Source of the DNA: UMGS1933 sp051891435
Lineage (GTDB): Bacteria; Bacillota; Clostridia; TANB77; CAG-508
Reading direction: 5' to 3'
DNA: 36,078 bases
NCBI GenBank assembly: GCA_051891435.1
Contig: JBJFFE010000061.1
Span: forward strand, 1-36,078
Numbering within the stretch: position 1 is the first letter of the stretch; each line of letters begins with the position of its first letter. The notes under the pieces were generated by a model. It was not told where the DNA came from, did no database searches, and saw only the letters and a program-made list of their open reading frames with translations. Position numbers and translations under genes: made by a program. This document shows positions 1 to 6,991 of this stretch, piece by piece.

Positions 1-51
1 GGTCGTCTTTTGATATCTTCAATAAAACAATTACTCACACAAATTACAATT
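1..51 (+). repeat. 3' flank of a structured intergenic repeat, cut by the window edge
   Basis: The first 51 bases match the reverse complement of 32693-32743 with about four differences (shared words GGTCGTCTTTTGATAT and ACTCACACAAATTACAATT). At 32.7 kb this stretch lies directly outside the closing stem of a hairpin element. The window therefore starts exactly at the edge of such an element, as expected if assembly broke at a repeat. Confidence 0.8.
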
Positions 52-75
52 TGTAACTAAATTTTAATTATAATC

Positions 76-130
76 TTGACATATATATAAACAAGTGCTA
101 TCATAAACATATGAACAATTATTCACATAT
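76..130 (+). promoter_or_regulatory. sigma-A promoter with overlapping ArsR-type operator
   Basis: TTGACA (76-81) and TATCAT (99-104) are separated by 17 bases. Just downstream, 106-130 holds an imperfect palindrome of the form ATGAACA-ATTA-TTCACAT, similar to SmtB/CadC operators that contain TGAA and TTCA half sites. It lies between the -10 box and the true start at 150, so repressor binding there would block transcription of the repressor-ATPase operon. The promoter is seen directly. The operator role is inferred from position and family. Confidence 0.65.
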
Positions 131-149
131 TAAAATGAAGGAGAATATT

Positions 150-485
150 ATGGATAGTGAAGTTATTAATATAGAAAAAGTAGAAAAAGTAAAAAAATCT
201 ATGCCAACAGATGAATTTTTATTTGATATGGCAGAGTTATTTAAAGTTTTTGGTGATTCCACAAGAATGAAAATAATTAGTGCTTTACTTGATAATGAAC
301 TATGTGTAGGAGAAATCGCAAATATAACAAATACAACATCGTCAGCAATATCACATCAATTAAGAGTATTAAAACAAGCAAAATTAGTTAAATATAGAAG
401 AGAAGGAAAAACAATTTTTTACTCTCTAGATGATGACCATGTAAAACTATTATATGAAGTGGGCGAAAAACATATAGAGGAATAG
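150..485 (+). CDS. ArsR/SmtB-family Zn(II)/Cd(II)-type metal-sensing repressor
   Basis: Winged-helix repressor of 111 residues, probably shutting off the next gene (metal efflux ATPase) until metal is in excess. The DNA-recognition helix is around SSAISHQLRVLK, followed by the wing YRREGKTIFYSL. The C-terminal helix carries D-x-H, then H eleven residues later, then E three after that (DDHVKLLYEVGEKHIEE). This is the arrangement of the SmtB alpha-5 site (Asp, His, His, Glu), which binds Zn(II). The alpha-3 region ELCVGEIA keeps only one Cys, so an As- or Pb-type alpha-3 site is unlikely. The start is placed at ATG 150 because AAGGAG lies 7 bases upstream. An ATG at 111 is also in frame, but it has no ribosome site and sits inside the operator. 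The stop is 9 bases before the ATPase start. Confidence 0.88.
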   Translation: MDSEVINIEKVEKVKKSMPTDEFLFDMAELFKVFGDSTRMKIISALLDNELCVGEIANITNTTSSAISHQLRVLKQAKLVKYRREGKTIFYSLDDDHVKLLYEVGEKHIEE

Positions 486-494
486 GAGAAGAAA

Positions 495-2540
495 ATGAAA
501 AGTTATGAATTTATTTTAAAAAACTTAGATTGTGCAAATTGTGCAAATAAAATACAAACAACATTAGCTAAAAATCCAAACTTACATGATGTTGTAGTTA
601 ATTTTAACACTTTAAAACTTAAATATAAAACAGATACTTTAACAAAGCAGGATGTAGAAAAAATAGTTAAAGCTATAGAGCCAGAAGTTGAGCTGATAGA
701 AGAAAAAGAAAAAAAGCAAGAAGAGGGAGTAAAAAAGGAAATAATTAGGTTAATTGTAGGTGCTTGCTTTGTAGGTGTAGGTTTTTTAGCTCCAATAAAT
801 GAAACTTTAGCAAAAATCTTCATAGTATTAGGATACTTAATATTACTTTACAGAACAGCAAAAAATGCATATAAATTATTGAAGCAAAACCATACAATAA
901 ATGAAAATTTTCTAGTTACAATCTCGTGCATTGGAGCTTTTCTAATAGGTGAAGCCTTTGAAGGCTTTATGGTTATTGTACTTTATGAAATAGGAAAAAT
1001 ATTAGAAGCAAAAGCAGTTAATAAAACACGTAAATCAATAACAGATTTAATGGATATAAAACCTGAATATGCTAATTTGAAAATAAATAGTGAAATAAAA
1101 ACAGTATCTCCAGAAGAAGTAAGATTAGGAGATATATTATTAATAAAACAAGGAGAAAAAGTTCCATTAGATGGAGTTATAATTAAAGGTAAAGCAAGTT
1201 TAAATGTAGCTTCACTTACAGGAGAAAGTAAATTGAAATCTGTAGAAGAAGGAGAGGAAATATTATCAGGAAGCATTGTTACAGAAGGCATATTAGAAAT
1301 ACAAGTCACAAAAACTTATGAAAATAGTACAGTAAATAAAATTTTAGAATTAGTAGAACATGCTACAGATAAAAAAGCAAAAACAGAAACTTTTGTTAAT
1401 AAAGCAGCAAGAATATATACACCAGTTGTATTTGCACTTGCAATTTTAATTGCTTTAGTATTACCATTAGTTTCAAAAACAAGTTTTTTAGGCGCAAATG
1501 GAAGTGTATATAGGGCTCTTATATTTTTAGTAATATCTTGCCCTTGTGCAATTGCAATATCAGTACCATTAAGTTATTTCTCTGGAATAGGTAAAGCGTC
1601 TAAAAGTGGAATATTGATAAAAGGAAGTAATTTTTTAGATTCAATAAAAGATGTAAAGGAAATTGTATTTGATAAAACAGGAACATTAACTAAAGGTGAA
1701 TTTGAAATTCAAAAAATAGAAAGCCAAGACGAAAATTATACTAAAGAAGATATATTAAAATTTGCAGTAATAGGAGAACAATTTTCTAATCATCCAATTG
1801 CTAAATCTATAATTAAAAATAAAGAAATTCCAGAAGAAAAAATTACAGACTTTAAGGAAATACCAGGAGAAGGAATAAGTTATAAGTTAGATAATAATTG
1901 CTATTTTATAGGAGCTAGTAAAGAAGAAAAAGAAGATGACGAAAATACTAAAATACAAGTAAAATTAAATGATAAAACAATCGGAGTAATTTATCTTGCA
2001 GACACGGTAAAGACAGGCGTAAAGGAAGCAATTTCCGATTTAAAGAAAATGAATATAAAAACAAGAATGTTTACAGGAGATAATAAAAAAGTTGCTCTAA
2101 AAATCGGAAAAGAATTAGGTATTGATGAAGTAAAATATGAGATGTTACCAGATCAAAAATACGTAGAATTAGAAAAATTAATAAATGATAATTATAAAGT
2201 AGCATTTGTTGGAGATGGAATAAATGACTCTCCAGTATTAGCTAGAGCAGATGTGGGAATCTCAATGGGAGGAGTTGGTTCATCTTCTGCAATAGAAGCA
2301 TCAGACATAGTAATAATGACAGATGAAATTGGAAAAATAAAAGAAGCAATAAGCATATCAAAATACACAAATAAAATAATAAAACAGAATTTAATTTTTG
2401 CAATAGGTGTAAAAATATTAGTATTGGTTTTAAGTACAATAGGAATAACAAAAATGTGGCAGGCTGTATTTGCAGATGTGGGTGTGACATTAATTACAAT
2501 ATTAAATACGCTTAGAATATTGAATAGAAAGGTACGATAA
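495..2540 (+). CDS. cadA: P1B-type heavy-metal efflux ATPase (CadA/ZntA type)
   Basis: Membrane pump of 681 residues that expels Zn(II)/Cd(II)/Pb(II) using ATP. An N-terminal HMA domain carries the DCANC metal-binding CxxC (Cys13 and Cys16). Then come transmembrane helices, the actuator loop TGES, the CPC metal-channel motif in SCPCAIA (about residue 350), the phosphorylation site DKTGTLT (about 393), the SNHPIAKS His-Pro motif, and GDGINDSP (about 573). The C-terminal helix with WQAVFADVGVTLITILN fits the Zn/Cd branch rather than the Cu branch. AGGAGA overlaps the end of the repressor gene upstream, so the two are co-transcribed. The substrate class also agrees with the Zn-type sensor encoded before it. 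Nothing appears missing. Confidence 0.92.
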   Translation: MKSYEFILKNLDCANCANKIQTTLAKNPNLHDVVVNFNTLKLKYKTDTLTKQDVEKIVKAIEPEVELIEEKEKKQEEGVKKEIIRLIVGACFVGVGFLAPINETLAKIFIVLGYLILLYRTAKNAYKLLKQNHTINENFLVTISCIGAFLIGEAFEGFMVIVLYEIGKILEAKAVNKTRKSITDLMDIKPEYANLKINSEIKTVSPEEVRLGDILLIKQGEKVPLDGVIIKGKASLNVASLTGESKLKSVEEGEEILSGSIVTEGILEIQVTKTYENSTVNKILELVEHATDKKAKTETFVNKAARIYTPVVFALAILIALVLPLVSKTSFLGANGSVYRALIFLVISCPCAIAISVPLSYFSGIGKASKSGILIKGSNFLDSIKDVKEIVFDKTGTLTKGEFEIQKIESQDENYTKEDILKFAVIGEQFSNHPIAKSIIKNKEIPEEKITDFKEIPGEGISYKLDNNCYFIGASKEEKEDDENTKIQVKLNDKTIGVIYLADTVKTGVKEAISDLKKMNIKTRMFTGDNKKVALKIGKELGIDEVKYEMLPDQKYVELEKLINDNYKVAFVGDGINDSPVLARADVGISMGGVGSSSAIEASDIVIMTDEIGKIKEAISISKYTNKIIKQNLIFAIGVKILVLVLSTIGITKMWQAVFADVGVTLITILNTLRILNRKVR

Positions 2541-2570
2541 AATTTCAAAGGTAGAAATTTTCTATTATTT
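2540..2570 (+). terminator. weak intrinsic terminator after the metal ATPase
   Basis: AAATTTC and GAAATTT (2540-2546 and 2554-2560) form a 7-bp A/T stem followed by a T-rich stretch. The stem is weak because it has only one G-C pair. Confidence 0.35.
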
Positions 2571-2574
2571 TCAA

Positions 2575-2603
2575 TTGACAAGTTATATTTAATGATATAA
2601 AAT
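2575..2603 (+). promoter_or_regulatory. probable promoter for the small peptide-cdaA genes
   Basis: TTGACA at 2575-2580 is followed by TAAAAT at 2598-2603 (spacing 17). TATAAA at 2596 (spacing 15) overlaps it. This is the only good promoter between the ATPase and cdaA. Confidence 0.55.
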
Positions 2604-2641
2604 TATAAATGTAATTAATAAAAACTAAAGGAGAGATACTT

Positions 2642-2752
2642 ATGGCAAAAAGAGATAAGAAAAAAATAATGACAAGAGTTTTAGCAGCTACATTAGCAGG
2701 ACTAATGGTATTAGGTGTTGCAGCTACACTTATAGCATTTTTAATAAAATAA
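2642..2752 (+). CDS. small single-pass membrane peptide (36 aa), function unknown
   Basis: Short reading frame starting MAKRDKKKIMTRV with a good ribosome site (AAAGGAGAG) upstream. It has a strongly basic N-terminus and one hydrophobic segment (about residues 14-35) rich in Ala, Leu and Val, so it should be a cytoplasm-anchored single-span peptide. It ends 15 bases before cdaA and shares the upstream promoter, which suggests co-expression with the diadenylate cyclase. I do not recognise the family. A role as a membrane partner of CdaA is only a guess from position. Codon use is like the neighbours. Confidence 0.72.
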   Translation: MAKRDKKKIMTRVLAATLAGLMVLGVAATLIAFLIK

Positions 2753-2767
2753 TTTAGGAGGAAACTA

Positions 2768-3625
2768 ATGACAAGTAATGTTGGTACACAAATAAGTATG
2801 CAAAAAATAATGGAATATTTAACTTCGTTACCACAAGAACCAATAAAAATAGTAACTTTAATATTAGATTTAGCAATAGTAATATTTTTAATTGTAAAAT
2901 TAGTGGGTCTTATAAAAGGAACTAGAGCTTTTCAATTATTAAAAGGAATTATCTTTTTAATACTAATAACAATTATAAGTGGAATATTACAGCTAAATGT
3001 TTTAAATTATATACTTTCTTCGTTTATGACATATGGAGTAATTTTGCTAATAGTAATATTTCAACCAGAGCTAAGAAGGGCATTAGAACAATTAGGTAGT
3101 AACAAAATAAATAAATTTTTTGGAATAGATAAAGATATAGAAACAAAAACAAAAGAGAATATATATAAAATAGTTATTGCAGCAGTAGAACTTTCTAAAA
3201 CAAAAACAGGTGCTCTTATAGTATTAGAAAGAGATATAAAATTAAAGGATATTATGGATACAGGTATACCAATAGATTCTGAAATATCACCACAGTTATT
3301 AGTTAATATATTTACACCAAAAACACCACTTCATGATGGAGCTGTTATAATTAGCGAAAATAGAATAAAAGCTGCAGCATGTATGTTACCACTTTCAAAT
3401 GAGAAACACGTGTCAAAAAGAATTGGAACAAGGCATCGCTCTGCAATAGGAATGTCTAAAGAATCAGATGCTATTGTAGTAGTAGTTTCTGAAGAAACTG
3501 GAAAAATATCAGTAGCAAAAGATGGCACATTAATTGCAGACGTAAAAGAAGATGCATTAAAACAAATACTTATTAAAAATATGATAACTAAAAAAACTGA
3601 AAAAAAGGAAGAAAAAAATAAATAA
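2768..3625 (+). CDS. cdaA: Diadenylate cyclase CdaA (c-di-AMP synthase)
   Basis: Membrane enzyme of 285 residues that condenses two ATP into c-di-AMP, the second messenger for potassium, osmotic and cell-wall control. Three hydrophobic segments in the first ~100 residues are followed by the DAC domain. Its catalytic DGA (in TPLHDGAVI) and RHR (in GTRHRSAIG) motifs are both intact. The C-terminus is a Lys/Glu-rich tail. GGAGG precedes ATG 2768. In most Firmicutes cdaA is followed by the regulator cdaR (ybbR) and glmM. Here it is followed by a hairpin and truA, so the usual three-gene cluster is not kept. Confidence 0.93.
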   Translation: MTSNVGTQISMQKIMEYLTSLPQEPIKIVTLILDLAIVIFLIVKLVGLIKGTRAFQLLKGIIFLILITIISGILQLNVLNYILSSFMTYGVILLIVIFQPELRRALEQLGSNKINKFFGIDKDIETKTKENIYKIVIAAVELSKTKTGALIVLERDIKLKDIMDTGIPIDSEISPQLLVNIFTPKTPLHDGAVIISENRIKAAACMLPLSNEKHVSKRIGTRHRSAIGMSKESDAIVVVVSEETGKISVAKDGTLIADVKEDALKQILIKNMITKKTEKKEEKNK

Positions 3626-3630
3626 AATAA

Positions 3631-3650
3631 GGGTTCGGTACTCCGAACCC
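3631..3650 (+). terminator. perfect 8-bp hairpin between cdaA and truA
   Basis: GGGTTCGG-TACT-CCGAACCC is a perfect stem-loop that begins five bases after the cdaA stop codon. The 3' side is only moderately T-rich, so it may be a weak terminator or an mRNA-stabilising hairpin that uncouples cdaA from truA. Confidence 0.6.
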
Positions 3651-3674
3651 AATTATATTATCTAAGGAGAATGT

Positions 3675-4409
3675 ATGAGAAATATAAAATTAATAATAGA
3701 ATATGATGGAAAAAAATTTGGAGGTTGGCAAAAGCAACCTAATAAATTAAATATTCAAGGGGAAATAGAAAAAGCAATAGGAGAAATAACAGGGGAAGAT
3801 ATAGAGCTAAATGCGTCTGGGAGAACAGATGCAGGAGTACATAGTTTAGGACAAACTGCAAATTTTAAAACTAATTCGAAAATCGATATAGAAAAATTTC
3901 CAGTAGCTATTAATTCAAAGTTAAAACAAAGTATGAGAATTATAAATGCAGAAGAGGTAGAAGAAAATTTCCATTCAAGATATTCTTGTAAGGGAAAAAA
4001 ATATAGATATATAATTAACAATTCTAAGTATGGAAGTGCAATATATAGAGATTTAGAATATCATATGCCTATAAAACTTGATGTGGAGGCGATGCAAAAA
4101 GCAATAAAATATTTTGAAGGAGAGCATGACTTTAAAGGCTTTAAAGCAAGTGGAACAAGTAGTAAGAGTAGTGTAAGAACAATATATAGTGCAAAAGTAT
4201 TACAAGAGGGGGATAGAATAAAAATAGAGCTAGAAGGAAATGGATTCCTTTATAATATGGTCAGAATAATTGCTGGAACAATAGTAGATGTGGGACTTGG
4301 CAAAATAAGGCCAGAAGAAATACCAGAAATAATAAATTCAAAAGATAGAAACAGAGCAGGGAAAACCTTACCACCACAAGGACTATATTTGGTAGAGGTA
4401 TATTACTGA
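3675..4409 (+). CDS. truA: tRNA pseudouridine(38-40) synthase TruA
   Basis: Cytoplasmic enzyme that converts U38-U40 of tRNA anticodon stems to pseudouridine. It is 244 residues, the normal length. The catalytic Asp lies in GRTDAGVHS (about residue 52), preceded by the substrate-binding DGKKFGGWQKQ. The second half contains GNGFLYNMVRIIAGT, typical of the family. The ATG follows AAGGAG by 6 bases. It may be transcribed from its own promoter or by read-through from cdaA, and it ends at a strong bidirectional terminator shared with rpsI. Confidence 0.94.
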   Translation: MRNIKLIIEYDGKKFGGWQKQPNKLNIQGEIEKAIGEITGEDIELNASGRTDAGVHSLGQTANFKTNSKIDIEKFPVAINSKLKQSMRIINAEEVEENFHSRYSCKGKKYRYIINNSKYGSAIYRDLEYHMPIKLDVEAMQKAIKYFEGEHDFKGFKASGTSSKSSVRTIYSAKVLQEGDRIKIELEGNGFLYNMVRIIAGTIVDVGLGKIRPEEIPEIINSKDRNRAGKTLPPQGLYLVEVYY

Positions 4410-4420
4410 ATAAATAAATA

Positions 4421-4450
4421 AAAACCTTCGAAAGAATTTTCGAAGGTTTT
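4421..4450. terminator. bidirectional terminator between truA and rpsI
   Basis: AAAACCTTCGAAA and TTTCGAAGGTTTT form a 13-bp stem with a GAAT loop. There are A/T tracts on both sides, so it can end transcription of truA (+) and of rplM-rpsI (-). Confidence 0.88.
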
Positions 4451-4464
4451 TCATATATAAAATA

Positions 4465-4872
4465 TTATCTCTTAGAAAATTGTGGTGCTTTTCTTGCTTT
4501 TTTAAGACCGTATTTTTTTCTTTCTTTCATTCTTGCATCTCTTGTTAAGAATCCTGCAGCTTTAAGTGTTGGTCTATATTCTGTGCTATTTGCTTCTAAT
4601 AAAGCTCTTGAAATACCATGTCTTACAGCACCTGCTTGACCACTAATTCCACCACCAGTTACTTTAGCAACAACATCGTATTTGTCTAATGTGTTAGTAG
4701 CAACTAAAGGTTGTTTAACTATAACTTTTAATGTTTCAACACCAAAATATTCGTTAATATCTTTTCCATTTATAGTAATTTTTCCATTACCATTTAATAA
4801 TCTTACTCTAGCTATTGATTTTTTTCTTCTACCTGTTCCATAGAAAGCAGTTTTATCTAATTTTTTTGCCAT
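4465..4872 (-). CDS. rpsI: 30S ribosomal protein S9
   Basis: Ribosomal protein of 135 residues at the decoding-site side of the 30S subunit. The family hallmarks are present: YGTGRRKKSIARVRL near the N-terminus, GGGISGQAGAVRHGI in the middle, and the basic tail ending in KKARKAPQFSKR that reaches the P-site tRNA. It is the second gene of the conserved rplM-rpsI operon, starting one base beyond the rplM stop. Its ribosome site GGGAGG lies within the last codons of rplM, so translational coupling is likely. Confidence 0.97.
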   Translation of the reverse strand: MAKKLDKTAFYGTGRRKKSIARVRLLNGNGKITINGKDINEYFGVETLKVIVKQPLVATNTLDKYDVVAKVTGGGISGQAGAVRHGISRALLEANSTEYRPTLKAAGFLTRDARMKERKKYGLKKARKAPQFSKR

Positions 4873-4873
4873 A

Positions 4874-5311
4874 TTATTTTACCTCCCATATTTCTGGTTT
4901 TTGAGCTTGGTTTTCATGTTCTGAACCAGCATAGATTCTAACTTTGTTAATCATTTGTCTTCCTAATCTATTTTTTGGAAGCATTCCTTTTATAGCAAGC
5001 ATCATAGCTTTTTCTGGTTTTTGTTCTAACATATTTCTTGCTGATGTTTCTTTCATATTTCCAATATAACCTGTATGATGTCTATAAATTTTTTGATCTA
5101 ATTTTTTCCCTGTTAAAATAACATCTTTACAATTTAAAATAATTACATGATCTCCTGTATCAACATTAGGTGTAAAAGTTGGTTTGTGTTTTCCTCTTAA
5201 TAATTTAGCAGCTTCAGCAGCAACTCTTCCAAGAGGTTTGTTACTTGCATCAATTATATACCATTTTCTTTGAATTTCACTTGATTTTGCTGTGTATGTA
5301 GTATTATTCAT
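4874..5311 (-). CDS. rplM: 50S ribosomal protein L13
   Basis: Early-assembly 50S protein, 145 residues from the chosen start. It has KWYIIDASNKPLGRVA at the N-terminus, GKHKPTFTPNVDTGDHV in the middle, and the C-terminal KGMLPKNRLGRQM followed by RIYAGSEHENQAQ. A longer frame starts at 5329. However, GGAGG (complement of 5322-5326) sits at the correct distance upstream of the ATG at 5311, and the extra residues are not family-like. First gene of rplM-rpsI. Confidence 0.95.
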   Translation of the reverse strand: MNNTTYTAKSSEIQRKWYIIDASNKPLGRVAAEAAKLLRGKHKPTFTPNVDTGDHVIILNCKDVILTGKKLDQKIYRHHTGYIGNMKETSARNMLEQKPEKAMMLAIKGMLPKNRLGRQMINKVRIYAGSEHENQAQKPEIWEVK

Positions 5312-5416
5312 GATAAAAATATCCTCCATTCATATTTGTTCTAAAATTTTATAAATATTTAAATATATAGACTACCGGGCTTTGGATCTATCTAGTATAA
5401 ATATTCATACCCACCT
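5312..5416 (-). ncRNA. candidate ribosomal-protein leader of rplM
   Basis: About 100 bases of 5' untranslated RNA lie between the minus promoter and rplM. The stretch contains the otherwise unexplained words GGTGGGTATGAATATT and AAGCCCGGTAGTCTATAT (minus strand). Firmicutes rplM genes usually carry an L13-binding leader, and this is where it should be. I cannot confirm the fold by eye. Confidence 0.4.
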
Positions 5417-5445
5417 ATTTTAATACATAAATTAAAAAAAGTCAA
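5417..5445 (-). promoter_or_regulatory. promoter of rplM-rpsI
   Basis: On the minus strand, TTGACT (5445-5440) and TAAAAT (5422-5417) are separated by 17 bases. It is back to back with the infC promoter. Confidence 0.7.
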
Positions 5446-5454
5446 TAAAAACTC

Positions 5455-5486
5455 TTGACTTTTTTAAAAATAAGTAGTAATATAAT
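5455..5486 (+). promoter_or_regulatory. promoter of infC-rpmI-rplT
   Basis: TTGACT (5455-5460) is followed after 17 bases by TAATAT. A better TATAAT lies at 5481-5486. The start of transcription just downstream would give a leader of about 120 bases. Confidence 0.6.
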
Positions 5487-5603
5487 AAAGATTGTTAAAG
5501 AAGAAGTATCCATTCTCACCTTTACCATTGGGAAAAGGTTAAAAATAGTTTTATATTTTATGTGGATTAACTTGTTCTTTAAGGCAAGTTATTTTTTTAA
5601 GGG
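5487..5603 (+). ncRNA. infC operon leader (L20-type attenuator)
   Basis: The leader of the infC-rpmI-rplT operon contains paired segments (CACCTTTACC with GGGAAAAGGTT). It ends in a terminator-like hairpin AACTTG-TTCTTTAAGG-CAAGTT followed by ATTTTTTT (5569-5597), just before the infC ribosome site. In Firmicutes, L20 (product of rplT) binds this kind of leader and triggers premature termination. The position, hairpin and T-tract are seen directly. L20 binding is inferred. Confidence 0.65.
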
Positions 5604-5613
5604 GTGATTAAGT

Positions 5614-6126
5614 ATAAAACAAGACTTACTAATAAATGAACAAATAAGATTTAAAGCAGTTCAAGTTATAGGAGAAAATGGTGAAAAATTAGGTCAAATG
5701 TCAAGAGATGAAGCATTAGATTTGGCAGAAGGAAAAGATTTAGATTTAGTTTTAGTTTCATCAAATCCAGAAAATCCAGTTTGTAAAATTATGAATTATG
5801 GAAAACATAAATTTGAACAAGCAAAAAAAGAAAAAGAATCTAAAAAGAAACAAAAAGCACTTGAATTAAAAGAAATTAGGGTAACACCTAATATTGAAGA
5901 CCATGACTTTGGATTTAAATGTAAAAATGCAAGAAAATTTTTAGAAGATGGAAACAAAGTAAAAATTACAGTTAGATTTAGAGGAAGAGAAGTTAATTAT
6001 TCAAAAATGGGAGAAGAAGTGCTAAATAAGTTTATTGAAGAATTAGCAGAAGTATCTACAATAGAGAAAAAACCTTTATTAGAAGGTAAAAACATGTTTA
6101 CAATATTAGCACCAGCTGTTAAATAA
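5614..6126 (+). CDS. infC: Translation initiation factor IF-3, with a non-canonical AUA start
   Basis: IF-3 binds the 30S subunit and enforces start-codon choice. The reading frame opens after a TGA at 5605. The only codon that can begin a full-length protein is ATA at 5614, 7 bases after the ribosome site GGGGTG. From there the N-terminus (IKQDLLINEQIRFKAVQVI) matches the family and the protein has the normal 170 residues. The first ATG (5698) would delete the N-terminal domain. Rare starts (AUU in E. coli) are a known device by which IF-3 limits its own synthesis, so AUA here is plausible autoregulation. The middle contains the Lys-rich linker and KEIRVTPNIEDHDF, and the C-terminus VKITVRFRGREV. 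Confidence 0.93.
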   Translation: MKQDLLINEQIRFKAVQVIGENGEKLGQMSRDEALDLAEGKDLDLVLVSSNPENPVCKIMNYGKHKFEQAKKEKESKKKQKALELKEIRVTPNIEDHDFGFKCKNARKFLEDGNKVKITVRFRGREVNYSKMGEEVLNKFIEELAEVSTIEKKPLLEGKNMFTILAPAVK

Positions 6127-6171
6127 GTAAACTAAATATATATTTACAAGAAAAGAAGGGGGTAAATAAAA

Positions 6172-6372
6172 ATGCCAAAACTAAAAACAAATAAAGCAGC
6201 TGCAAAAAGATATTCATATACAGCAAAAGGAAAGGTAAAAAGAACAAAATCAAACAGAAGACATTTACTTGCTAACAAAACAACAAGACAAAAAAAATCT
6301 GGAAAAGTACAAAATGCTTATGCAGATAAAACATGTGAGGCAGGAATTAAAAAATTATTACCTTATGGTTAA
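6172..6372 (+). CDS. rpmI: 50S ribosomal protein L35
   Basis: Small basic 50S protein of 66 residues. The sequence follows the family pattern: MPKLKTNKAAAKRY, the KRTKSNRRHLL core, and the terminal KKLLPYG. A strong ribosome site (AAGGGGGT) precedes the ATG. It is the middle gene of the conserved infC-rpmI-rplT operon, 45 bases after infC and 79 before rplT. Confidence 0.97.
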   Translation: MPKLKTNKAAAKRYSYTAKGKVKRTKSNRRHLLANKTTRQKKSGKVQNAYADKTCEAGIKKLLPYG

Positions 6373-6451
6373 TTTGAAAGAAAAATAGTAAAAACAAAAC
6401 ATAGTGGCAGACACCTCTGTTTGTCAGAAAAATTAAAGGAGGAAATAAAAA

Positions 6452-6802
6452 ATGGCAAGAGTAAAAACAGCAAGAATTACAAGAAAAAAACATAAAAAAG
6501 TGTTAAAACAAGCTAAAGGATATTTTGGTGCAAAAAGATATAGATTTAGAAATGCAAATCAAGCAGTTTTAAAATCATTATCATATGCATATGTTGGAAG
6601 AAAAGATAAAAAAAGTGACTTTAGAAAATTATGGATAGCAAGAATAAATGCTGCTAGCCGTCAAAATGGTTTAACATATAGCAAAATGATTGCAGGATTA
6701 AAAAAAGCTAATGTAACAATTAACAGAAAAATGTTAGCTGAACTTGCAGTAAATGATAGTAAAGCATTTGCTGAGCTAGCTGAAATAGCAAAAAATGCAT
6801 AA
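6452..6802 (+). CDS. rplT: 50S ribosomal protein L20
   Basis: 116-residue rRNA-binding protein needed early in 50S assembly, and the probable repressor of its own operon through the upstream leader. Family features include the N-terminal basic extension MARVKTARITRKKHKKVLKQAKGY, the YRFRNANQAVLKSL segment, and LWIARINAASRQNGLTYSKM. The ribosome site AAAGGAGG is 8 bases upstream. A weak hairpin (GACACC...TTGTC) sits in the gap after rpmI. The operon ends at the terminator 20 bases downstream. Confidence 0.97.
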   Translation: MARVKTARITRKKHKKVLKQAKGYFGAKRYRFRNANQAVLKSLSYAYVGRKDKKSDFRKLWIARINAASRQNGLTYSKMIAGLKKANVTINRKMLAELAVNDSKAFAELAEIAKNA

Positions 6803-6808
6803 AAAATA

Positions 6809-6843
6809 AAAAACGATTTTTATAAAAATAAAAGTCGTTTTTT
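6809..6843 (+). terminator. terminator of infC-rpmI-rplT
   Basis: AAAACGATTTTT pairs with AAAAGTCGTTTT (one bulge) and is followed by a T-tract, directly after the rplT stop. Confidence 0.8.
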
Positions 6844-6847
6844 GTGT

Positions 6848-6968
6848 TTTATAAATAATAATTTAGATGTGCGAGGTGTGCAGTGAGAGGTGGGATTTTA
6901 GGCGTAGGCTTTGTAGAAATTCCCCAATTTTCCCACATCCCACTTCACACTTCTATAAATTATTATTC
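6848..6968. repeat. large imperfect palindrome between rplT and alr
   Basis: AATAATAATTTA at 6855-6866 is matched by its complement TAAATTATTATT near 6956-6967. Inside, GTGTG-AGTG-GGTGGGA on the left pairs imperfectly with TCCCAC-TTCACAC on the right. The interior (TTAGGCGTAGGCTTTGTAG) is more GC-rich than the genes around it. It could be a degenerate mobile hairpin element or a leader hairpin for alr. I see no coding potential. Confidence 0.55.
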
Positions 6969-6991
6969 AATTGAAAAAGGGGAATAAGGCT

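Noticed and set aside
5604..5613. GTG at 5604 as the infC start
   Set aside because: It is in a different frame from infC. The infC frame has a TGA at 5605 and opens only afterwards.
6971..6991. TTG at 6971 as the alr start
   Set aside because: It overlaps the AAGGGG ribosome site. ATG 6992 is well spaced and places the PLP lysine at residue 39.
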